Positions 27,401-39,246 of a DNA stretch of 64,000 nucleotides are shown piece by piece. The stretch is from Mycteria americana (Eukaryota > Chordata > Aves > Ciconiiformes > Ciconiidae): contig NC_134370.1 in assembly GCF_035582795.1 (NCBI RefSeq), positions 29,809,501 through 29,873,500 of the forward strand, read 5' to 3'. The translations under genes and the position numbers were made by a program. Under the pieces are notes generated by a model that worked only from the letters and a program-made list of their open reading frames with translations, ran no database searches and was not told the origin of the DNA. How positions within the stretch are numbered: position 1 is the stretch's first letter; each line of letters begins with the position of its first letter.

Positions 27401-30400
27401 TTCTTTGCTTTAGATCTGAAAACAGTTAAGCTGGACAAAAAATTATAAAACTGGAAACAATCCAAGAAGTAACATCAAGACTACTTTAGCCCTGTGTTTT
27501 GGAGATTCTCATTTATTAATATTTTCACTGTTGTGCATAATGACTGTGGTATGGTGCTCATCTTACTGTTGAATTCAGGTGACCAAAACAAGAAGATAAC
27601 TCTACCTCTTGGGGATTTCTTTACATTGTATTCTCATTTAACAGGCTGTGGTTCTCGTGGTATCTATACTGACTGAGAATTTTAACCTAATTTTCTGTGT
27701 CTGTTTCTGGTGGAGGTAGAGTAGGGATCCATTCAGAATGAATCTATATTCTCTAATTTGGGACTTTTTTTTACAGTTCTGTGGAGCAATTGTGTTTATA
27801 TTCCTGCTGGAGCTGGCAGTGGCAGTTCTGGCTTTCCTGTTCCAGGACTGGGTGAGGGACAGGGTGAAGGAATTCTTTGAGAATAACATTAAATCCTACC
27901 GAGATGATATTGACCTCCAGAACCTCATTGATTCCCTACAGAAAATTGTAAGTTCATATCTGTCACTTCTTTCATGAGTTCTAAGAGAATATGTAGATTT
28001 AGAAGTTTTCCTTTTTGTTACAGATTTATCATATCCTGTAGCTAATAGTGCCGTGTTACAGATGTGCTGTTTTGTGCTCTCTGCATTGAAAGCATCAGGG
28101 AGGCAAGATATTCTGAGATACAGAATACCTTGTTCTAACTGTGAATGTGGAAGCTCTGTCAAGCATCCGTCTGCCTTTTGACCTTCTTGACTTGCTCCCC
28201 TGTTCTGATGAGTGTTGCGCTAGATTAAGTGAGAAGTGAGCAACAAAAACCCTTCTTATCCTGAAAAAATTGTGCAATGGAACTGGTAGTCTGCACTCTT
28301 ACTTTAGGAGGCACTGCAGTCTTGTACAGGGATGCAGCACAGGGCCTCTTATCTTCTGAGATGCACCTCATCTTGAAGCAAAAGAAGATTTTTGTCAACT
28401 GGGAAAGGCTAATCTCTAGTCAGGCAATTGTCAAGGCAGGCTGAAACAATTTTAGACTCCTGCAGTCCTAAAATCTTCAGTTACCAGAAGTCATGTACAC
28501 CAGGAGATGACAAGGAAACAACCAGTGAGGGTGGCTCTTCTGATTTTTATTTATTTGTGTGTGGTTAAAAAAATATATATGGAGAGTACATATGTAAGTA
28601 CTGCATGAGGAGGTAAAATGCTTGTCTCCTTTATATAAATTTTTTTTGCCTCTTATGAAAGAAGGTTGGTTTTGTCTGTCTTGCATCTTCTAGAAGATCA
28701 TATTTAGAAATCTGTGCTCACAGCTCTGTTTGATAGCAAAGCACGTTTTAGAGTGGATACCAGTTTGGTCAGCTGTATATTACCAGCAGCTTACCTATAC
28801 TGTTCATTCACTCTTGTGTGCATTGATATGAAAGCATCCTCTGACTAAGCTGCCTGGATGGATTTCAGTGCTGTTTTGCTTTAGCTTTCAGTGCTGAGGG
28901 CACTTTTTTGTAAGATAGGGCTCCTCCTGGCCATGACCAACACCAGTAATTGTCTGTGTTGTCCACTCTGCTGTTCTTTCTGTTTATCTAGTCTCAGTGC
29001 AGTCAGCCAGGCTACTGTGCTAAGCTGATTTACAGCTGAACTCCAGTTAAATACTTCTCAATGAAAATAAAAGGCTGAGCTTACTAAAAGGAGTTCACTA
29101 GCGAGATTAACAAGCTAATAAACCTGAAAAAGGAAAGGCCAGAAAAATCTGAGTTGGCCTGTTGTTGATCCATACCTGAAAGTACAGAGGAAGGAGGGGA
29201 AGTACACAACGCGGATAGCAAGTGTAGTTCTACAAGGGTTGAACAAAAAGGTGCAACGGTGTGTTCAAATGCCTCATTGAAACCCTGTGAAGCTTAGAAG
29301 CCCCAGCTTCTAAGGAGCCATGGTCCTTAGGCTGACTTGCTCTGTTCTCAGTGTGTGCCTTGGGACCCAGAGAGCTTTTGGAGGCAGCTCCTTGCTCTGG
29401 CTAACTATATTACTTTCAGGCCTGTAAGTGACCTCAGTCTGCACCTTACTAAGGTAGATTAGCATGTTTAGTTGTTGTATGGCTTTTTACAAAGGCATAG
29501 ATGTGAGGGAGGAGGAACTAGAAAGACAAAAATGCACCTCTTTCTTCATGGTAAATGTATTAGTGACTTAATTTTTTTTTCTTGATGTTTTTTCTATTCT
29601 GACCATTCTGTTCAGTGCTCTAGTCATATTTCCTGTGAAAACTGTAAACAATTCTGCTCTCTCTTCACACCCCTGTCTGTCACAACTTGATAACTTCTGA
29701 ATCCCTTTACTGACTTCAAGTTTTGGTGGTCTCGCAGACAGTTAGGTTAATACAAATTTTGTGAAGATGGGCAGTGGGCAGAGGAGAGATGCTAGAGATC
29801 CTAAGAGGATGGAACTTCATGAGGTACCAGGAAAATCTGTGTGATGGTATAACAATTCAAGTGCTCAAATTACAGAGAAAGATTTGTGCCCTTAAATATC
29901 CAGGCCAGTAAACTGCAAAGCATAACTTAATAAGAAACTAGCTGTCATTAGTTCCAGGAAATGAACATTCCTTGAAATGTTGGTATTTCCCCAACCTGCA
30001 AATTATGGTAATTATATTACACTGTTTAGGTCAAGAAACTTATGTGAAATACTTTGAGTTGACTAACCTTTGAGCTAGTGAGAGTTAATTCATTTGGGTA
30101 TGAATACCTTCTCATTTAAAAGAAAGGAAGTATATTCACAAATGTTTGGATCCACTTTTTACAGTAAACAAGGAGAAGGAAACTTGTTGATTCATGAAGA
30201 TTTAAGGACAGAGTCACAAATTTAAAGAAACATTTTTCATAATTGTTTTTTCTGGCTTTGGTTGACTTGGAAATAATGGGGTACAAAGCATTTGTATAAA
30301 CTTACTTTGTTGCAGCATTTATGGATGTACACTGACTGCACCTAGCAATTACATCTAAAGTGATAATTTTTATGACTTTGCTTGTCACGCTGACGCCTAT

Positions 30401-33400
30401 TTCCCTAGGAGCCTGACGCCTAGGAGCAGTATGCCAAATGTATTGCTTTGATTTCATAGAGCCACAGTATTGATTACTCATTTTTTACTCTGATGTTGCC
30501 ATTGATTCTGCACAGCCTTAGAGAAAGTGAAGATGATTAAACAAATATCATCCCAGAGAGTTTGTTCAATTGTCTCTAAAATACCACCAAATGCTAAGTG
30601 TTTGTTTGTGTTGCAGAACCATTGCTGTGGTGCCCAAGGTCCAGATGACTGGGACTTTAACATATACTTTAACTGCAGCAGTGAAAGCAAAAGTCGTGAG
30701 AAGTGCGGTGTTCCTTTTTCCTGTTGTATACCTGATCCTGCTGTAAGTTGTTTCCTGGCTTTGTATTGCTCTGATGTTGCTGGAGACTTATGAAAGGAAG
30801 CACTTCCTGAATACGGTGTGATGACTAGGGCTTTACAAGGTCTTCTAAATGATCAAAAATTACTCTTGCACAGACAAACTTTTCATGTTTCTGTTCCATC
30901 CTTTTTAGAGTCCAAATGTGGCAACCTGTTATACAGCTGAAAGTTTATTGTCACCAGGAATTCAAGCAATTTTTGTATGGCTTGAGTCTGCAAGTATTAG
31001 TGACTGTTTTTTTTATTTCCAATGCATTGTTTCCTTAAATTCCTAGCTTGTACAGACCTGAGAGTACTGTCTAAGCAGTGTGTTTGCCCCAGTTACACCA
31101 TCCCTCTGCCAGAGAAGTAGGAGTAATTCCATTTGAATCATAGAATGCTTTGGATTGGAAGGGACTGTTACAGGTCACCTAGTCCAACCCCCCCTGCAAT
31201 GAGCAGGGGCATCTTCAACTAGATCAGGTTGCTCAGAGCCCCGTCCAACCTGACCTTGAATGTTTCCAGGGATGGGGCATCAACCACCTCTCTGGGCAAC
31301 CTGTGCCAGTGCCTTACCACCCTCATTGTAAAAAATGTCTGTCTTAAATCCAGTCTAAATCTGCCCTCCTTTAGTTTAAAACCATTGCTCCCTGCCCTGT
31401 CACAACAGGCCTTGCTGAAAAGTCTGTCCCTGTCTTTCCTATAGGCCCCCTTTAAGTACTGGAAGGCTGCTATAAGGTCTCCCCGCAGCCTTCTCTTCAG
31501 CCTTCCCTTCTCTTCTCCAGGCTGAAGGACCCCAACTCTCTCAGCCTGTCCTCGCAGGAGAGGCGCTCCAGCCCTCAGACCATTTTCGTGGCCCTCCTCT
31601 GGACCTGTTCCAACAGCTCCATGTCCTTCTTGTGCTGAGGGCTCCAGAGATCCAATTTGCTGATTATTTATTAGCAACTAGCAAAGTGCTCATGCACAAA
31701 CTCAGTTTAAAGCATTGGAGTAAATTCTCTGGTTTTGGCAAGATTTCGGTGCTTATTGGTTAGATCTGTTTACTAAACTTTAGGAATCTGACCCTTTCAG
31801 TGGAAGCCAAAATGTGGAGGTAGGAACTAACATGTGCTTTATAGTATTAGTGGGAATAGTTACAGCTCAAAGTCAGTCCAGCAATCCTTGTGCGGAGCAG
31901 ATAGCCATTGGTAGGTTATACTAAGGCTTTTGATTGTCTTGGAAATCAGCCAAGGAAAGTCTTTGTCAGGGAAATATTCCATGTTTAGATTCCCCAGTAA
32001 TTATTTTCTACTTTCATTTGAAGCAGTACTATTCCACTGCAACTTTTGTTGCTGGTGCTGTATTTAAGGAGACATAAGTATGTTTAAGTCTTTTTAATGT
32101 GAGATTTTACTCCTAATATTTCAATATAACTCACTATGCATTGTGTAAATTATGCTATAATTGTGTAATACATGTGTTTTCATAAGTCTCATACAGAGAA
32201 AACAAAAAGTGTCTTAAGGAATGTCTTTGCATCTTTGGAGATAAATACTGTCATTGGTTTGTGTGGGATTGTGATCTGGAAGGTGTTTATGGTCTTCCTG
32301 CTTGGGATCTGCAATGGGAGTGTTTTGTCTTCAAGACTAGGTCTGTCTTGGAGCTGGGTTATGGGTCAGACTGAACTATCAACTGAGGGGGCTCAAGTAG
32401 CTTGCAGCTGTTACTTGTTTTAACTGATTGGCATAGCAAGTTGGATACCACTTGAAATGATAGAGTTGTAAGGCATATTTCTCCACTGCATGTGTAAATA
32501 AATCAGCCTGGTACCTTTATTGTTAGCTCAGTGTTTAGGCGTTACGTGAAATAGCTAACATGGAACTGATCTTGGAAATGCAGATGTGTTACCTGTATGC
32601 TGGCAGTATAGTTGCTACACTTCATGTTAAAAAGTAGTTGCTAGTTGAAAGCCAAGCAATAGAAGAAGCTGGGATTTCTGGTGGAGGATGTTTTTCTGCT
32701 AGTATACACCTCTGCTTTGTCAGTACTTTTCTTGTGTTCTGCTAGTGTTTTCCTCATTTTTACTAAAAATGCTTCTTAAAATGGTTGGCTCTGACAGTCC
32801 CGATTTGTTTGTGAATCTAAGACAGAAAAACTCCCTGTGAACAGAATTGAGTAGAATTCAATTGATTTATTTTAAATCTTTTTTTGCTTTGCAGCAAAAA
32901 GTTGTGAATACACAGTGTGGCTATGATGTCAGAAAGAAGGTAAGGTGCTGGGATCTTGCTGGCTGTCATGTTCTGTGCCTGCATAGGCAAAACTATAAAA
33001 GAGGTTGAGTTGGTTATAGATATGTCAGCTTAAAATTCTGGGAACTAATCAGCTGTGCTACATCATACTACAAGTAGAGTGTGGTAGAGATTTTCCTTTG
33101 TTTAAAGTAAACTTGTACTGTGGGAGGATGGAGAAGACAAGTGATGGAACAGGTAAAAGGAAAGGTGTGTTTCAAAAAGGGGTAGGACTTGCACTTCAGA
33201 TGTGCATTTCAATTATTCTAACAGTCTAACTCTGAATTCTATTATCTGCTAATTTTAAAGTATTCTAATAACAGAATTTAAAGGAAGATACTAACATCAA
33301 TGTCTGGCATTCCCTTATTTATTCTGGGCATGTATGTATTTCTGGAGTCTGGTTAAAAACATTACTGCATAAGTGACAAATCATTAGTTTAGCTATATCA

Positions 33401-35572
33401 TGTGATTGACTGATCTTATCATAAACTTGAGCAGAAAAGTAATATTCTTATTCTTCCTCTCTACATTCAGAGCAAGAGTCAATGGGATGATCAGATTTTT
33501 GTCAAAGGATGTATCCTTGCTCTTGAAGCTTGGTTACCCCGAAATATCTACATTGTTGCAGGTGTCTTCATAGCTATCTCACTGCTCCAGGTTAGTAGTT
33601 TTTGTTATGCTACTCTGAAAAAAGTTTCAAGTTTGCAGATACAGATCTGCTGCAGGTAAAAGTAATTATGGAGAGAGATACAGTAAATATTTTAACACTG
33701 GATTTTTTTTAGGTATGACAATAGTATGGCAAAAAAAAATTATAGGGATGGGGACTTAGTGAAAATATGTGATATCAACTAACTTAATTCTGTTCAAATT
33801 ATGTTCCTCAAAGCAATGTAGGTCATTATAAAAATACAATTACATACAGTATATGATGACTGTGATGTGTATTGTTATATATTAATATAGCAATATACTA
33901 ATAAATGAGTATTTTATATAATGATGTGATACAGTAATATATTTCTTATATTTCAAAATGCCGTGAGGGAGGGGAGGTCTTCTGGTCATCCACTCCAGTA
34001 GATCTGAACTACAGCCTTCTATCACAAATGTGAAATCACTAAAATACAATTCTGCCCTTCATCCTAAGACTACCATTCAGCTGGCTGTAAGTGACGTGTA
34101 GCATACTGCTCAAAAAAAGTTGAGAACGGAAGAGCAGAGAAATTGATGAACAGGTTGCAAATGTGATATTAGCAGAACCAGATGAAGGAGGAGTTGTAAC
34201 TTCCAGTACCTTATTGGTGCTTGGTACATCAAAGAAAAAGAACCAAAATTCTCAGTAAAACATATCAGATTACCTCTTTCGAGGTGGATCGTGCTTTCAT
34301 CGTGGCAGTTGTTTACACTTACCTAAATTTCTTTGCTATGGTACTGCTTCACTTCAGTGGGAAATAACAAACTTGTAAATCTACTACATAATGTATTTTC
34401 CATTGAACTGAAAATAGTTGAGCATAGAGTGCTGGCAACATACCTTTTCCCAGCCATGGCAATACTGCCCTCTGTTGCTTGGTTTTTGATATTTTATCAC
34501 CATCTAATGATTGTGCTTCCGTGGCTTTGAGAGATGCTGTCCTGAGAACACTGCCTTCAGTTAGGAAGATGTTCAAGATATGAAGTCTAATCTTTTGGCA
34601 GTGTGTTGACTGACAATAACTTGATGTTGTTGTTCTTACTCATGTCCTGAGTCTCTGAAACCAGTTTCAGTCACTTGTATTTTCAAATTGAGTCTTTCTT
34701 ATGCATGAAACTATTTCATGGTGGGACTGAGGGTTAGACATAACCTGTCTACTTCCAAAACAAATCTTTTAGCTTTTCCAAAACTTTGCCCAGTCTTTTG
34801 TTGGTTTTTTTTTTCTGAGAATCTTTTAGGAAATGTGCTGAGTTATGAATTTATCTTCAATTTGTAAAGGAAGATTTCCCCAAGAACTTGAGCGAATGTT
34901 AAGATTTCAAATTTAAATGTCTCGGAATAATCTGGGACTCTTCTTGCTGTTTGTGATAAGAATTTAATTTTAGTACAGGTAACTACATTCTGTATCTATT
35001 TAAAAAATTGATCAGAAAATTGACTAGATTATCTGGAGTTGTGGAATGAATGAAAATGCCTTATTTGTAACTTTAGCAGTAGTTAAGTGTGAGTGTTACA
35101 AGACTCAAGTAAACTTGGCTAAGTGGATTACTTCCAGCTCTAGGGCATCTAGAGGCTTATTTTGAATGCTCCTGAAGTGTTACATGGAAGTATCTTTTTC
35201 TCATGAGTTTTATTTCCTGCAAGATTCTACCGCATTTATTACTTTTTAGTAATAGCCATGCTTTGATAATCCTGGCTATGAAATGGTATCTGAACCCGCA
35301 AACACTTTATGAACATCTGTGTTTATTCACAAGAGTAGGTGCACTGACATCAGAACAGTGTAATAGGAACACATAAGAAGTAGGTTCCCATTCTGCAATA
35401 ATGACTAATGGTGGTAGGCTCTAATTTTTAGAAACATCTTGCAGACTGGTACATTACAAGTGTTTCATCTCACAAATGGTTTGTTTTCTTGTCTTTTTAG
35501 ATTTTTGGGATTTTCCTAGCCAGGACATTGATTTCTGATATTGAAGCTGTAAAGGCAGGTAATGCCTTCTGA
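12418..35572 (+). CDS. TSPAN14: TSPAN14, TspanC8 tetraspanin (8 coding exons)
   Basis: Coding exons 12418-12498, 20976-21026, 26775-26921, 27777-27947, 30617-30742, 32895-32939, 33471-33590 and 35501-35572 join in phase 0 to 270 residues, the length I recall for human TSPAN14. The start MHYYRYSN and end [12 protein letters not shown] match TSPAN14 rather than TSPAN5 or TSPAN17. Membrane segments lie near residues 17-40, 61-84, 94-116 and 233-257. The large extracellular loop carries the CCG motif (C153, C154) and cysteines 170, 180, 186, 187, 200 and 221, eight in all, which defines TspanC8. N169-C-S is a glycosylation sequon. Known family role: binds ADAM10, promotes its exit from the endoplasmic reticulum and steers substrate choice, including Notch. 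All introns are GT-AG. No break is seen. The gene converges on the RAP1GDS1-like gene on the other strand. Confidence 0.95.
14047..14125 (-). mobile_element. Short CR1 tail remnant
   Basis: aatcatagaaaagtctaggt followed by ggaggtcgtctggcccaact is the reversed last part of a CR1 3' UTR. Only about 80 bases remain. Confidence 0.7.
18978..18995. repeat. C18 run
   Basis: Eighteen C, preceded by tgtccccgt, in a TSPAN14 intron. Confidence 0.95.
19701..20142 (-). mobile_element. CR1 retrotransposon 3' fragment
   Basis: The plus strand begins atagaatcatagtcatttag and continues with the reversed CR1 3' UTR and the end of ORF2. Minus-strand residues such as [11 protein letters not shown] and [11 protein letters not shown] are the C-terminus of the CR1 reverse transcriptase. 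It is 5'-truncated, as is usual for CR1. [13 protein letters not shown] end separates it from the [16 protein letters not shown] copy at 31 kb. Confidence 0.9.
20976..21026 (+). CDS. TSPAN14: TSPAN14 exon, residues 28-44
   Basis: 51 bases between ttgttttag and gtaagg, phase 0. It encodes [17 protein letters not shown], which finishes membrane segment 1 with the tetraspanin GLWAW motif. Confidence 0.95.
22744..23316 (+). mobile_element. Solo-type LTR of an avian endogenous retrovirus
   Basis: Begins TGTCCTGGTTTTGGCTGGGA and ends GGGTTAAACCGCAACA, the TG...CA termini of an LTR. It contains a CRE-type TGACGTCA at 22982-22989, a TATA-like TATAGAAA at 22997-23004 and an ATTAAA at 23185-23190, all reading +. 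I recall this LTR type as abundant in neoavian genomes. No internal retroviral coding region adjoins it. Flanking bases (gattcc and atgct) give no clear target-site duplication. It lies sense to TSPAN14 in an intron. Confidence 0.75.
22982..23004 (+). promoter_or_regulatory. LTR promoter core: CRE site and TATA-like box
   Basis: TGACGTCA (perfect 8-base CRE palindrome) at 22982-22989, eight bases before TATAGAAA at 22997-23004. In the intact family I would expect TATAAA here, so the box is probably weakened. Confidence 0.5.
23630..24160 (+). mobile_element. Decayed CR1 internal/3' fragment
   Basis: Plus-strand phrases such as gggaaactaaaggctagtca, gaaggccaacagcatgctgg and gaggctgcatctggagtacc resemble the CR1 ORF2 region in sense orientation, ending near ggtcttttccaaccttaac. 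It is old and interrupted by a G13 run and small gaps, with no open frame. Confidence 0.65.
23928..23940. repeat. G13 run
   Basis: Thirteen G, preceded by gtggggc, inside the decayed CR1. Confidence 0.95.
24660..24715. repeat. A/C homopolymer block
   Basis: Alternating runs A16, CC, AA, CC, A9, C9, A12 and CCC. Low complexity on the plus strand. Confidence 0.9.
26775..26921 (+). CDS. TSPAN14: TSPAN14 exon, residues 45-93
   Basis: 147 bases between tctctttcag and gtaagt, phase 0. It begins [19 protein letters not shown] (small extracellular loop), then membrane segment 2 and the intracellular [15 protein letters not shown], the conserved tetraspanin GxxGAxRE turn. Confidence 0.95.
26922..27776 (+). 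other. TSPAN14 intron between residues 93 and 94
   Basis: Short AT-rich intron with gtaagt donor and ttttacag acceptor. Nothing else recognised. Confidence 0.85.
27777..27947 (+). CDS. TSPAN14: TSPAN14 exon, residues 94-150
   Basis: 171 bases between ttttacag and gtaagt, phase 0. It encodes membrane segment 3 ([20 protein letters not shown]), then the start of the large loop with [17 protein letters not shown], a stretch shared by TspanC8 members. Confidence 0.95.
27948..30616 (+). other. TSPAN14 intron between residues 150 and 151
   Basis: Non-coding. The only local structure noted is an imperfect direct repeat at about 30389-30427, where CTGACGCCT and CTAGGAGC each occur twice. Confidence 0.85.
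30617..30742 (+). CDS. TSPAN14: TSPAN14 exon, residues 151-192 (CCG motif)
   Basis: 126 bases between gtgttgcag and gtaagt, phase 0. It begins [15 protein letters not shown] and ends [13 protein letters not shown]. It carries six of the eight large-loop cysteines and the N169 glycosylation sequon. Confidence 0.95.
30743..32894 (+). other. TSPAN14 intron between residues 192 and 193
   Basis: Non-coding apart from a CR1 3' fragment at 31137-31647 in minus orientation. Confidence 0.85.
31137..31647 (-). mobile_element. CR1 retrotransposon 3' fragment
   Basis: Starts with aatcatagaatgctttggat on the plus strand (reversed CR1 end). It keeps an uninterrupted minus-strand frame (31219-31677, 152 codons) with [20 protein letters not shown] and [20 protein letters not shown], the ORF2 C-terminus. 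Truncated at its 5' end, inside a TSPAN14 intron, antisense to that gene. Confidence 0.92.
32895..32939 (+). CDS. TSPAN14: TSPAN14 exon, residues 193-207
   Basis: 45-base micro-exon between tttgcag and gtaagg, phase 0: [15 protein letters not shown]. It carries the seventh loop cysteine, C200. Confidence 0.93.
33471..33590 (+). CDS. TSPAN14: TSPAN14 exon, residues 208-247
   Basis: 120 bases between ctacattcag and gttagt, phase 0. It encodes [14 protein letters not shown] (eighth loop cysteine, C221), the end of the loop and the start of membrane segment 4 ([15 protein letters not shown]). Confidence 0.95.
33591..35500 (+). other. TSPAN14 intron between residues 247 and 248
   Basis: Non-coding, with an AT-rich patch of tatat-type sequence near 33860-33950. 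Nothing else recognised. The preceding intron (32940-33470) is likewise featureless. Confidence 0.85.
35501..35572 (+). CDS. TSPAN14: TSPAN14 last coding exon, residues 248-270 and stop
   Basis: Starts after gtctttttag and reads [20 protein letters not shown] then NAF and TGA at 35570-35572. SDIEAV is a typical TspanC8 tail. My recollection of the human tail is GHHF, so the last residues differ slightly. Confidence 0.95.
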   Translation: MFGIFLARTLISDIEAVKAGNAF

Positions 35573-36335
35573 ATATAAAAGCAGACAAGTGTTGCAAAAA
35601 AGTATATTTTACAGTTATTGGTTGGATACCAAGGTGGAAGAAATGCACAGACCGTGAAATACTCCTGTTATTAAAAGCCTTATGTGGATTTTACCCCGCT
35701 CATGCTTTTTGTTAGAAGCTGGTACAAAAAATCTGCAAGCACCCACCTGTCTACCTTTTTTCTAACGAGACAACTCAGTGCACCAGCATTGATCTCTGAA
35801 GAAATGGAATTTCCCAAGACATTGGCGGAACAGATCTTAAAGATTGTAGCAAGGAGACATGAAACTACTGTAAACTCTTTCCTTGAAGTATTACAGTGAA
35901 GATTGTTCTGTTTTCACTTCCAACTGTCATCAATCTCAATGTAACCTTTTCAGAAGGTGTGCTGATTTCTTCAGAATCTTGAAATCAGTTTAATCTCTAC
36001 AGTAGACTCATGCAGTCATTTTTTGGCAAGGTACCCAGCAATCATAATTGTCATGGTATTGGAAATTTGAAAAAAGTCACAAATTGTCTAGTTCTTGAAT
36101 TGATTTTCAGTTGTGCAGAAGTAGGGATATTTCTGTTTGACTGGGAATAACTTAAATATCTCAGGAGCAGGAACTTGTGCTCAGCATCAGAGCTTGAGTA
36201 ACCCATGCCATTTTGAAAATGCAAGCCTTTTCTCAAGAGGGGAAAAATCTGACTATCTGTAGCATTATATGTTAGAAATCTCCATTTCAGGCAAGGGGGT
36301 ATGAATCCCTGATGCTGTTTCCTGTCTGAGAAAAA

Positions 36336-36343
36336 TGTAAATA
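36336..36343 (+). promoter_or_regulatory. Pumilio-type element in TSPAN14 3' UTR
   Basis: TGTAAATA matches the UGUANAUA recognition sequence of PUM proteins and is followed by ATTCTTTATTTATAG. A single short match, so it could be chance. Confidence 0.3.
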
Positions 36344-39240
36344 TTCTTTATTTATAGAAAAGAGAACTCTTTAAAAATACTTAGCTTTTTATTGATCAGT
36401 AATACCTTTAAAAAGTGCTGTCTGCAGAAATTTCAAAATGCAGCTTGTTTCAGTAGGTAGCAAGCATGCTATGCTAGCTGTTGATGGTTTTTGCCTTTCT
36501 TCTAGTTTCTCTCTCAGCTGCTGTATTGATGTTCACAAGTCCTAACTGCTAATTTCAGGACTGATGAAAAACATTTAAATTCAGCATTGGTCCCTACTGA
36601 AATATGTTTATTAATAAGGAAATACACATTTAGTGAAAAGTTAGAGTTGTTGAATTTTTAAATCTTATGTAAAGCTATTGAATCATCAGTTCTGTTTGTA
36701 TTCTGATACATGGTTCAAATGCCAGTCACAATATTGTGAACCAGAATGATTTCTTCACAGTAATTTTCTGTATCAAACTGAACTACTCCTGCTGAAGTAA
36801 AATTTTTTTTATTTTTATCAGAAGAAAACTAAACTCTCTTCTTCCCATCCTCCCTTCTCCAGGGTTCAGTAGATGGATCTGTAGTTCAGTAAGAGTTCCA
36901 GTCATCTCTAAAAGACTTTGGCATAGTATTTGTAGCTTTAAGATAGAAGTATGTGACTGAAAAGTTCTTGGAAGTAGCTGTAGCTGTCAGTTTTACTGTG
37001 GGCCATATAACTAACATCGTTTACTGCTTCCAGTGATACCACATTTTTCAGGGAGAGCAGGTTTATTTACAGTGCCTAATATAGTGTAAATTTTAGAAAA
37101 GTATATATTTTTATAATATTTTACTACATGTAGTCTGCCTGAAGGATTTAATACTTGTATTTCCAAAGTATATGGCTTTCTTAAGAAGCCAAACTTTTAA
37201 ATATCTCTCTAATGTCCATTTTTCTATTATGCATGTATTAACATTTCAGTGGCAAAAGCTGATCAACAGTAAGAATCTTTGTGTCTGTATTGATTGTCCA
37301 GGCATCCTTCTAGCTTTTAGTCTGTGAAGCACTTCAGAGACAATGCTGTACTCATGTGTACTTCAGTTCAGCTTTCATAGTTCTTTTTCTGGCCAGTGAT
37401 TGAGACACAACAGGAAAAGGAAGCTTATCTAAGGATGGCTGATTTCCTATAGTAGCAGAGAACAGTCTGCTATTACTCATCTGAAAAACCCGAAAGTAAA
37501 ATCGCTAGAAGTGCACTGTGATTTTTTTTTTTTTAGCTTTTATATACAACAGGGAAACAATAGTAGTAGATCAGAGGGGAGAGGAAGAGGCATTTTGTCT
37601 GTAGAGCCTTTAATTTGAGGTCTGTATTACTTATTTGTTGAATCTAGTCCATTAGGAGCAGCCAAAAATTTTCTGCTGTTACTGCTACTTTGCAAGCAGC
37701 AAAGCAGTGTCCCGCAACCTTTGCTTTAAACTCTGGTGCTCGAAACTTTACAGCACCTCATCAACCAACTTACTCTGTTAAGGTTATGTGTAATAATCTG
37801 ATGTATGTAAAATTGGAGAAGGATGCTTTCTATTTATAATTTTTTATTCATAAAACTTTGCATTCAAAATTGCATCTAGGGAGTACATTTCCCTTTGCCA
37901 CTTTTTGACTCAGAAAGCTCCTCATACCGGGAAGTAATTTTAGTTGGTAAAAATCATCATGGTGTCAAAGATATCTATGGAGTTCATGCACTGAAATTAG
38001 CTGCTGACAAGAGCCAGTGTCATGGATCAGGATTCCAGTGTCTGCAAATCTTGCCAAGTTGCCTGAAGACAAATCAATACTTGGTTTCTTTTTGAAGTAC
38101 TGTTTGTATGCAAAACAGAATTTAATTGAAGTGTTGTCTTTTCACAGTTTGTTCTTATTGGCTTTGGCCATATTAACACCAGCTTTGTATCAATGCTCTG
38201 GTTATTTGAAACTGAATTCAAGAGAGAAAGTTTAACCTATTTGAAGATCTTTAAATTCATGGAGTGATTTGTTCTCACTGTGGATAAACTTCTCTGTGCT
38301 TATTCAGTATCACTTGTAAAACCCTGGGGCTTTAGGCTGGTTTACCCCTAGACGTTTTGAAGTGCACCCCCATTGATGGTACACATGGCTAGTGTAATTT
38401 CAGACTTGGAATGGGAATACTTTCTTACCAGTTTCTGCTTAGTTATATTTAGCATCTTCTCTGTGGACCTGCAGTGACTTCATGGCTAAAGATTTAGGTT
38501 ATGGTTTAAAAAAAGTCTTGTCAGCAAAAGCAGTTGGGTGTGAGCCTGCCTCTAAAGCCTCAAAGGAGAAGCAATTCAATGATCTCACAAAACGAGGTTT
38601 GATAAACTGTTGATGTTGAGATTTCAGTGGTTGCATTTGGAACAACTCCACAAACACTACAACGGAAACAAGGTTTTTAATGAAGATGTCAAATATGAGA
38701 TCAGACTTGAATAACTAGACTGAGAAGGAAACTTTTCAATGTGATCACTTTTATTTCTCAGAAATGAGCACAGTTTATTTCTGTGAAGCAATGTATTTAT
38801 TTGTCAGTATGTTTAACAGTGCAACTGCCTTTTTGTTTCTATTAATACACATGCATTTGGACACAGTTTCCCTGTATGTGAAGAGGAGGATGAATATAAG
38901 CACTGGAAAAAGTGCAGTGACCAAAGGAGCTTCGGTCGCCTCCTGAAAAACCTGTATATTTCTTCCGAAGGGGTCCTTAGTTTTGGTGACCCTCATACAG
39001 TGCCATGTGGATAGATTTGTACCTCCAGTCCATTGAGGTTGATGTGGCAACTGGCTTACATGTAGAATTGCTTTGGTTTTTGTCTCCCTATTTCATCCTT
39101 TCATCTTCCTTTCCCCTACTGCCTGTGGGTTATGCAGCTTGAACATTGTTCATCCAGTGGAAGGGGAGGTTCTGTCTATTCTGAGGTGACTTTTCTGAGT
39201 GACTTTCAGTATATTTTTTTCTCAAGCCTAAATTTGATTA

Positions 39241-39246
39241 AATAAA
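39241..39246 (+). promoter_or_regulatory. TSPAN14: Candidate TSPAN14 poly(A) signal
   Basis: AATAAA followed within about 40 bases by the GT-rich stretch tgttttgtactcctggtgtt, the usual layout of a cleavage site. It is the best + strand signal before the end of the opposite gene. Confidence 0.6.

Noticed and set aside
31219..31677. 152-codon minus-strand frame as a host gene
   Set aside because: It is the end of CR1 ORF2 plus its antisense extension.
12418..35572. Naming the tetraspanin TSPAN5 because its neighbour resembles RAP1GDS1
   Set aside because: The N-terminus MHYYRYSN, the loop sequence and the tail fit TSPAN14; TSPAN5 starts MSGKHYKG and differs throughout. The neighbour is itself a paralogue.
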